Notes under the pieces: generated by a model | What the model was told of the DNA's origin: nothing | What the model saw: the letters and a program-made list of their open reading frames with translations, nothing else | The model's database searches: none | Shown: in pieces, positions 58,701 to 64,000 of the stretch | Layout: every line of letters begins with the position of its first letter | How positions within the stretch are numbered: position 1 is the stretch's first letter | Made by a program: the position numbers and the translations under genes | Source of the DNA: Bog-532 sp963830385 | GTDB taxonomy: Bacteria; Actinomycetota; Actinomycetes; Streptosporangiales; Streptosporangiaceae | Length of the DNA: 64,000 nt | NCBI GenBank assembly: GCA_963830385.1 | Contig: CAWHMD010000005.1 | Location: 1,364,001 to 1,428,000 of the forward strand | Direction of reading: 5' to 3'

Positions 58701-59707
58701 CGCGGGAGTCCTCCGGTCAGCTCGACGGGCTGCTTGGTATCGGCCGAGACGTAGGCCGCCTCCAGCAGCGCGATGGTCTTCAGGTTGTCCCGGCCGCTGT
58801 TGCCGGGCGGCTGGCCGGTGTCGACGGCAGTCAGCAGCCGGTCCAGGCTGCGGAAGGTGGACTCGGGCTTGCCGGGGCCGGCGTAGGGGTTCTCCCACTG
58901 GTCGGCGCCGGCGTCGTTGATCCGGGTCAGCGTGCCGTAGCCGAACCGGAGGGTGCCCCGCTCGCCGACCACGATCGTCTGGGTGACGGCAACCCGGCTG
59001 GAGAAGCTCTGCACGTAGGACACGGGCACGTCGCCGAAGTCGACGTGCACGAACGCGTCGGTCTCGCCCGCGCAGTCGATCGCCGGGGAGGAGAACGTGC
59101 GCGCCAGCACCCGGGTGGCGTCGGCCCTGATGAGCTGCCGGAAGCCGTCCAGCCAGTGCACGCCCATCACCGAAAGGGCATGACGCGGCTGCTGGATCCG
59201 CCAGCCCTGGTCCTGCCGGAACATCAGGTCGAGCTGGGAGACGCCGCGGACCGGGCCGATCTCGCCGTCGGCGATGAGCTGGGCGGCGATCCCGAACGCG
59301 TAGTGGTCGCGGAAGTTCTGGTTGACCGCGAGCTGGACACCGGCGTCGTCGCAGCGCCGCACGAGCCGGCTGGCCTCGGCGTAGCTGTCGGCCAGCGGCT
59401 TCTCGGTCATGATGTGCTTGCCCGCCGCGGCCAGTTCGGCCACCGCGGGCTCGCGGACCGCGCTCGGCGTGCACACCACCGCCGCGTCCCAGTGCTCGCC
59501 CGAATTGGCCTCGAAGCCGAGCAGCTCCCCGATCGAGGGATGAGTGCGCGGCACCCCGTGCTCCTTTTCGGCCCAGGCGCGCCGCTCGGGTACCGGGTCA
59601 CAGGCGGCCACCACCCGGACCCGCTCGGGGTGGGCGTTGTAGCCGTCGAAGTGCATGGCGGAGACGTTGCCGCAGCCGACAACCGCGATCTGATGGACGC
59701 CGGTCAT
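58697..59707 (-). CDS. Gfo/Idh/MocA-family oxidoreductase
   Basis: 336 residues. NAD(P) site IAVVGCGNVSAMHFDGYN, the EKP motif in HIMTEKPLADSYAEASRL, and a C-terminal beta domain (FVHVDFGDVPVSYVQSFSSR). Oxidises a sugar or cyclitol. The ATG overlaps the cupin stop and its own stop overlaps the isomerase start; all three are coupled. Confidence 0.93.
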   Translation of the reverse strand: MTGVHQIAVVGCGNVSAMHFDGYNAHPERVRVVAACDPVPERRAWAEKEHGVPRTHPSIGELLGFEANSGEHWDAAVVCTPSAVREPAVAELAAAGKHIMTEKPLADSYAEASRLVRRCDDAGVQLAVNQNFRDHYAFGIAAQLIADGEIGPVRGVSQLDLMFRQDQGWRIQQPRHALSVMGVHWLDGFRQLIRADATRVLARTFSSPAIDCAGETDAFVHVDFGDVPVSYVQSFSSRVAVTQTIVVGERGTLRFGYGTLTRINDAGADQWENPYAGPGKPESTFRSLDRLLTAVDTGQPPGNSGRDNLKTIALLEAAYVSADTKQPVELTGGLPR

Positions 59708-60060
59708 TCCCCGATGACCTGCCGGTCGGCGGTGTTGAACGTGATCAGGAACTCGGCCTCGTCCGGGCCGATGTTGCGGGCGTTGTGGATGCGGCCCTGC
59801 GGGATGGAGATCGTGTCGCCCGCCCTCATCTCGATGTACTCGTCGCCCACCCGATGCTCGATGTGGCCGCGCACCACGTGCAGCACCTCGTCGGAGTTGG
59901 GGTGGTAGTGCGGCGGATTGGCCTGGCCGCGCTTGATGAAGCACTTGCCGACGGTCAACACGGCCGAGTTGCCCAGCGCCCCGGACACCATCCAGACCAG
60001 GTGGCCCCAGTCCTGCTCATCGACGGCGTAGTCGGCGGGCCGCGCCACAAAGTCAGTCAT
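59704..60060 (-). CDS. Cupin protein
   Basis: 118-residue single-domain cupin. Metal-binding motif NPPHYHPNSDEVLHVVRG and the second motif PQGRIHNARN. It could be a sugar isomerase, an epimerase or a small-molecule binder in the same pathway. Starts with ATG at 60060, but the ribosome site is weak. Confidence 0.88.
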   Translation of the reverse strand: MTDFVARPADYAVDEQDWGHLVWMVSGALGNSAVLTVGKCFIKRGQANPPHYHPNSDEVLHVVRGHIEHRVGDEYIEMRAGDTISIPQGRIHNARNIGPDEAEFLITFNTADRQVIGE

Positions 60061-60185
60061 GATCCGATCGTGACCCAGATGGGCAATCGTTTTCCAGGGC
60101 CAATTTCGAGGAGGTGGACCCGGGCTCGGGGGGTGGGGGCCTCGGGGGCGGGACTCGGGTGGCCGGGAGCCCGGGTGGCGAGGGG

Positions 60186-61619
60186 TCAGCCGGTGAACGC
60201 TCGCCAGGCGCCGGCCAGCCGGTGCAGACCGCAGAGCACGTCCGGCAGTGGCGGCGCGAAGCTGATCCGCAGGTGGTCGTCCAGCCCGTCGGCGCAGCTG
60301 AAGGTGGGGCCGGGCAGCAGCGCGACCCCGGCCCGGCCGGCCGCCTGGGCGAACGCGGTCGCGCCGGGGCCCGGCAGCCGTACCCAGAGCGAGGCGCCGC
60401 CGGCCGGGCACGCGAACCGCCACGACGGGAACAGCTCGGCGACGGCGGCGGTGACGGTGTCGCGGGCCGGGCCCAGCTCGGCCCGGCGGCGCTCGCGGGC
60501 CGCGCCGATGGCCGGCAGCAGCCGGGCGGTGATCAGCTGGGCGAGCACCGAGGTGCCGAGGTCCTCGCCACCCTTGACCGAGGTCAGCACGGCCACGGTG
60601 GCGGGGTCAGCCCGCAGCCAGCCGACCCGCAGGCCGCCCCAGAACGACTTGCTGGCCGAGCCGAGCGTGATCACCGGGCCGCCGTAGGCGGCGGTCGGCC
60701 GCAGCGCGGGGCCGGGCCGCTCGTCGACCAGCGTGTCGTACAGGGTGGCGTCGTCGAGGACCGGCACGCCGAGGCCGCCCAGGGCCTGACGGCCGGAAAC
60801 GTCCAGCACCGAGCCGGTCGGGTTGTGCACGGTGGACTGGATGAGGACCAGCACCGGCCGGTGCGCGCGGACCGCGGCCCGCAGCGCCGCCACGTCGATC
60901 CCGGCCGGGCCGCTGGGCACCGGGATCAGCCGGGCGCCGGCCGCCCGGAGCACCTCGATCGCACCCCGGAACGACGGCTCCTCGATCAAGACCGGCGCGC
61001 CCGGCTCGAGCAGCGCGGTGGCCACCAGCCGGAGCGCCTGCTGGGCGCCGGAGGTGATGACGATCTGGTCCTCGGTGGTGGCCAGCCCGAGGTCGGCGTA
61101 GTAGCCGGCCACCGCCTGACGGAGGGCGGGCAGCCCGGCCGGCAGGTAGCCGTGGGTGCCGACCAGGTCCCGCAGATCCGCCCCGGACAGCCGGTCGATC
61201 TCCTCGGTGACCAGGTCCAGCCCGCTCAGAGCGGCGCTGCGCAGGTCGATGGGCGGGGGTGTGGTCAGGAACGACCGCAGCCGGTCGTCGCCGCGGATCT
61301 GCGTGTGCCGCCCGGCCAGCGACACGTAGGTGCCGTCGCCCCGGCGGCTGGCGAAAACGCCTTCACCACGCAACTCGTCGAAGGCCGCGCCGACCGTGTT
61401 GCGGCTGACGTTCAGCGTGCCGGCCAGGATCCGTTCGGACGGCAGCCGGGTACCGGCCGGCAGGTCCCCGGACTGGACCAGGGCCCGCAGCCGCCCCGTG
61501 AGCCTGCTGTGCAGGGCACCCTCCCCCGCCGCCCAGCCTTCCAGCAGCCGGGCCAGCTGGCTGCGGCCGATGACCGAGGCCACCGGTCGTGAATTGGCTC
61601 TCGCCTTTCCAGGTGCCAT
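60186..61619 (-). CDS. MocR-type regulator (GntR HTH plus aminotransferase-like domain)
   Basis: 477 residues. GntR HTH (SGDLPAGTRLPSERILAGTL, NVSRNTVGAAFDELRGEGVF) and a fold-type I PLP domain with HNPTG, DDATLYDT and the PLP-lysine region GSASKSFWGGLRVGWL. Divergent from the Tm-1-like/PEP-hydrolase-like pair with 55 bp between, so it likely regulates it. MocR proteins sense an amine or amino acid through PLP. Confidence 0.93.
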   Translation of the reverse strand: MAPGKARANSRPVASVIGRSQLARLLEGWAAGEGALHSRLTGRLRALVQSGDLPAGTRLPSERILAGTLNVSRNTVGAAFDELRGEGVFASRRGDGTYVSLAGRHTQIRGDDRLRSFLTTPPPIDLRSAALSGLDLVTEEIDRLSGADLRDLVGTHGYLPAGLPALRQAVAGYYADLGLATTEDQIVITSGAQQALRLVATALLEPGAPVLIEEPSFRGAIEVLRAAGARLIPVPSGPAGIDVAALRAAVRAHRPVLVLIQSTVHNPTGSVLDVSGRQALGGLGVPVLDDATLYDTLVDERPGPALRPTAAYGGPVITLGSASKSFWGGLRVGWLRADPATVAVLTSVKGGEDLGTSVLAQLITARLLPAIGAARERRRAELGPARDTVTAAVAELFPSWRFACPAGGASLWVRLPGPGATAFAQAAGRAGVALLPGPTFSCADGLDDHLRISFAPPLPDVLCGLHRLAGAWRAFTG

Positions 61620-61674
61620 GCAGCGATGATCGTTCAGGTTGCGATCACACGGCAACGTGGAAGGGAGTCCGCCG

Positions 61675-62892
61675 ATGGCCACGGTCGTCCTCGTCGGAAC
61701 GCTCGATACCAAGGGCGCGGAGAACGAATTCGTCCGCGACCGGCTGCGCGCGGCCGGGGTGGACGTGCTGGTGGTAGACACCGGGGTGCTGGAACCGCCG
61801 GGTTTCCCGCCCGACATCACCCGGCAGGAAGTGGCCGCCGCGGCCGGGGCGGCCTTCGACGCGCTGGTGGCCACCCGCGACCGCGGCGCCGCCATCACCG
61901 CGATGGCCGAGGGGGCCGAGGTGGTGGTCCGCCGCCTGCACGAGGAGGGGCGGCTGGACGGGGCGCTGGCCCTGGGCGGGACCGGCGGCACCTCGATCGC
62001 CACCCGGGCCTTCCGGGCCCTGCCGCTGGGCGTGCCCAAGCTGGTGGTGTCCACTGCGGCGTCCGGCAACACCGCCGACTACATCCGCGAGACCGACCTG
62101 GTGCTGATGCCGAGCGTGACCGACATCGCCGGGCTCAACCGCATCTCCACCCGCATCCTCGCCAACGCCGCGGCCGCGGTGGCCGGGATGGTCCTGGCCG
62201 CGCCGTTGCCCGCGGCCGTGGCCGGACGGCCGATGGTGGCGGCCAGCATGTTCGGCGTCACCACCCCCTGCATCACCCGGGCCCGGGCCCGGCTGGAGAC
62301 CCTCGGCTATGAGGTGCTGGTGTTCCACATGACCGGCACCGGCGGCCGCACGCTGGAGTCGCTGGCCGCGCAGGGCCTGCTGGCCGGGGTGCTGGACGTC
62401 ACCACCACCGAGCTGGCCGACGAGCTGGTGGGCGGCATCTTCTCGGCCGGCCCGGCCCGGCTCTCGGCGGCCGGCCAGGCCGGGATCCCGCAGGTGGTGT
62501 CGGTCGGCGCGCTCGACATGGTCAACTTCGGCCCGATGGACACGGTCCCGGCCGAGTTCCGCGACCGGAACCTGTACGTGCACAACCCGATCACCACGCT
62601 GATGCGCACCACCGCCGAGGAGAACACCGAGCTGGGCACCCGGCTGGCCCGCCGGCTCAACGCGGCCACCGGCCCGACCAGCCTGTTCCTGCCATTGCGC
62701 GGGGTCTCGGCCATCGACGTGGACGGGGCGCCGTTCCGCGACGAGGCCGCCGACCGCGCACTGTTCGGCGCCATCCAGGACGAACTCGACACCCAGAAGG
62801 TCGAGCTGGTGGAGATGGACACGGACGTGAACGACGACCGGTTCGCCGACGCCATGGCCGACCGGCTGCACCAGCTGATCACCAAGGAGTAA
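61675..62892 (+). CDS. Tm-1-like ATP-binding domain protein (UPF0261)
   Basis: 405 residues. UPF0261/Tm-1 motifs: VLVGTLDTKGAENEFVRDRL, ALALGGTGGTSIATRAFRAL, MFGVTTPCITRARARLE, MTGTGGRTLESLAAQG. Named for the tomato mosaic virus resistance protein; bacterial members always pair with a PEP-hydrolase-like TIM barrel and are thought to handle a small metabolite. ATG at 61675 after AAGGGAG. First of a two-gene operon. Confidence 0.92.
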   Translation: MATVVLVGTLDTKGAENEFVRDRLRAAGVDVLVVDTGVLEPPGFPPDITRQEVAAAAGAAFDALVATRDRGAAITAMAEGAEVVVRRLHEEGRLDGALALGGTGGTSIATRAFRALPLGVPKLVVSTAASGNTADYIRETDLVLMPSVTDIAGLNRISTRILANAAAAVAGMVLAAPLPAAVAGRPMVAASMFGVTTPCITRARARLETLGYEVLVFHMTGTGGRTLESLAAQGLLAGVLDVTTTELADELVGGIFSAGPARLSAAGQAGIPQVVSVGALDMVNFGPMDTVPAEFRDRNLYVHNPITTLMRTTAEENTELGTRLARRLNAATGPTSLFLPLRGVSAIDVDGAPFRDEAADRALFGAIQDELDTQKVELVEMDTDVNDDRFADAMADRLHQLITKE

Positions 62893-62895
62893 CCC

Positions 62896-63726
62896 ATGCC
62901 ACGAGTCCCCCGGGCGGAAATCCTCGGCCGGCTCCGCGACAAGGTTGAGCGGCGGCAGCCGATCGTCGGTGGCGGAGCCGGGACCGGGCTGTCGGCCAAG
63001 GGTGAGGAGGCCGGCGGCATCGACCTGATCGTCATCTACAATTCCGGCCGCTACCGGATGGCCGGCCGCGGTTCGCTGGCCGGGCTGCTGGCCTACGGGA
63101 ACGCCAACGAGATCGTCGTCGACATGGGCAAGGAGGTGCTCACCGCGGTCAAGGCGGTGCCGGTGCTGGCCGGGGTCAACGGCACCGACCCGTTCTACGA
63201 CCCGGACGTGTTCCTGCCCGGCCTGGCCGAGCAGGGATTCTCCGGCGTGCAGAACTTCCCGACGGTGGGGCTCATCGACGGCACGTTCCGGGCCAACCTG
63301 GAAGAGACCGGCATGAGCTACGCGCTCGAGGTCGAGATGATCCGCAAGGCGCACGACCTCGACCTGCTGACCAGTCCGTACGTGTTCTCGGCGGAGGACG
63401 CGGCGGCGATGACCGAGGCCGGCGCCGACCTGGTGGTCTGCCACATGGGGCTGACCACCGGCGGCGCGATCGGCGCGGAGACGGCCAAGACGCTGGACGA
63501 CTGCGTGGAGCTGGCCAACGAGTGGTCCCGGGCAGCCCGCAGCGTCCGCGAGGACGTGCTGGTGCTGGTGCACGGTGGCCCGGTGGCCGAGCCCAACGAC
63601 GCCAGCTACGTGCTGTCGCGAGCCGAGGGCCTGGACGGCTTCTACGGGGCCTCGTCGATGGAGCGGCTGCCGGTCGAGCGGGCCCTGATCGAGCAGACCC
63701 GCGCGTTCACCCAGCTCACGTACTGA
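62896..63726 (+). CDS. Phosphoenolpyruvate hydrolase-like TIM-barrel protein
   Basis: 276 residues, the bacterial half of the Tm-1 module (GGGAGTGLSAKGEEAGGIDL, IVIYNSGRYRMAGRGSL, FSGVQNFPTVGLIDGTFR, VLVHGGPVAEPNDASYVL). ATG three bp after the preceding stop. Function in bacteria unproven; pathway inferred only from pairing. Confidence 0.92.
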   Translation: MPRVPRAEILGRLRDKVERRQPIVGGGAGTGLSAKGEEAGGIDLIVIYNSGRYRMAGRGSLAGLLAYGNANEIVVDMGKEVLTAVKAVPVLAGVNGTDPFYDPDVFLPGLAEQGFSGVQNFPTVGLIDGTFRANLEETGMSYALEVEMIRKAHDLDLLTSPYVFSAEDAAAMTEAGADLVVCHMGLTTGGAIGAETAKTLDDCVELANEWSRAARSVREDVLVLVHGGPVAEPNDASYVLSRAEGLDGFYGASSMERLPVERALIEQTRAFTQLTY

Positions 63727-63762
63727 CCACCTGCGGGTCTCGCTGATCGGCGACTTCAGAGC

Positions 63763-63794
63763 TCATCATGATGACGACTATTGTTAATCATGAT
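63763..63794. promoter_or_regulatory. Palindromic pair upstream of the WhiB-like gene
   Basis: TCATCATGATGA (63763-63774) is a perfect 12-nt palindrome; ATCATGAT recurs at 63787-63794 in GTTAATCATGATGATAC. AT-rich. Probable operators for the downstream gene. Confidence 0.55.
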
Positions 63795-63871
63795 GATACG
63801 ATGTGCCTACTTTAGTCGAGATGGCACCGCGACACCGCGGTACGGCCGGACCGCCGAGCCGGAGGTGCGAG

Positions 63872-64000
63872 TTGTCCCCGATCTTCCCGGTGTGGCCGGA
63901 CGACCCCGATGAGCCACCAGACGGCCAGCGGCGCCTGGTCGTACAGGCTGACCCCCGCGGGGGTTCCACGAGCTGGATGGCGAATGCCGCCTGCCACGGC
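63872..64000 (+). CDS. WhiB-like transcription factor, 5' part (runs off window)
   Basis: TTG start with GGAGGTGCGAG just upstream. The frame encodes SPIFPVWPDDPDEPPDGQ... and ends at the window edge with TSWMANAACHG, the WhiB pattern of a Trp-x-x-x-AAC-x-G around the first iron-sulfur cysteine. It stays open from an ATG at 63821 too, but the TTG has the better ribosome site. WhiB-like proteins carry redox- or NO-sensitive [4Fe-4S] clusters. Only the N-terminal part is visible. Confidence 0.62.
   Translation, partial: MSPIFPVWPDDPDEPPDGQRRLVVQADPRGGSTSWMANAACHG

Noticed and set aside
61645..63573. A 642-codon open frame on the - strand
   Set aside because: Complement of the Tm-1-like/PEP-hydrolase genes, which have clear motifs and ribosome sites.

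Overview
The window is high-GC actinomycete DNA: almost every third codon position is G or C, GTG and TTG starts are common, and AfsR/SARP, LAL-LuxR, XRE/DUF397 and WhiB regulators are present. The mix (bacterial NO synthase, DUF397 pair, DUF1206, DUF3618 operon, Clp_N regulator) fits Streptosporangiales/Thermomonosporaceae-like or related filamentous actinobacteria; I cannot name a genus. No rRNA, tRNA or CRISPR array was seen.

Layout. 0-3.6 kb: the end of an acetoacetyl-CoA synthetase gene, an aldehyde dehydrogenase and a flavin reductase-FCD fusion. 3.7-10.4 kb: an alpha-galactoside uptake and hydrolysis locus (binding protein, two permeases, LacI repressor, divergent GH36 alpha-galactosidase) with two identical operators between the divergent genes. 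10.4-13.8 kb: a small ABM-like protein, a Clp_N/HTH protein preceded by two 19-bp palindromes, and an MFS exporter with a repetitive tail.

13.9-28.0 kb is the most unusual part. It holds a bacterial nitric oxide synthase oxygenase, a 1047-residue SARP/NB-ARC/TPR regulator, a small peptide gene, a flavohemoglobin coupled to a DivIVA-like coiled-coil protein, a DUF397/XRE pair, a small secreted peptide, an LAL LuxR regulator and an anti-sigma-type ATPase. Two short DNA elements recur across it: four copies of a near-perfect 22-bp palindrome (arms ACATCCGTCA / TGACGGATGT) and four copies of an element with core TGCATGARACTTGCA. Three CAAGGTR heptamers spaced 11-12 bp upstream of the NO synthase gene look like SARP sites. 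A broken globin copy carrying both elements lies antisense to the NO synthase tail. I read this as an NO-making, NO-detoxifying and regulatory island; the connection is inferred from motifs and position.

28-45 kb: a mannitol dehydrogenase-type gene; a TetR-controlled acyl-CoA carboxylase/acyl-CoA dehydrogenase operon (leucine/isovalerate type); two luciferase-like oxidoreductases; a three-gene envelope/stress operon; a beta-helix lipoprotein abutting a truncated epimerase gene; a hydrolase/TetR pair; and bacterioferritin with its ferredoxin under an iron box. 45.5-46.9 kb is an IS110-family element with a gene-free 5' region that may encode a bridge RNA.

47-64 kb: PurU, an AAA+ ATPase, a MarR-PDZ fusion divergent from an SDR, TerC behind two strong leader hairpins, hemerythrin, a secreted GH54/CBM13 arabinofuranosidase with an apparent frameshift, a sugar isomerase/oxidoreductase/cupin operon, a MocR regulator divergent from a Tm-1-like/PEP-hydrolase-like pair, and the first codons of a WhiB-like gene at the window edge.
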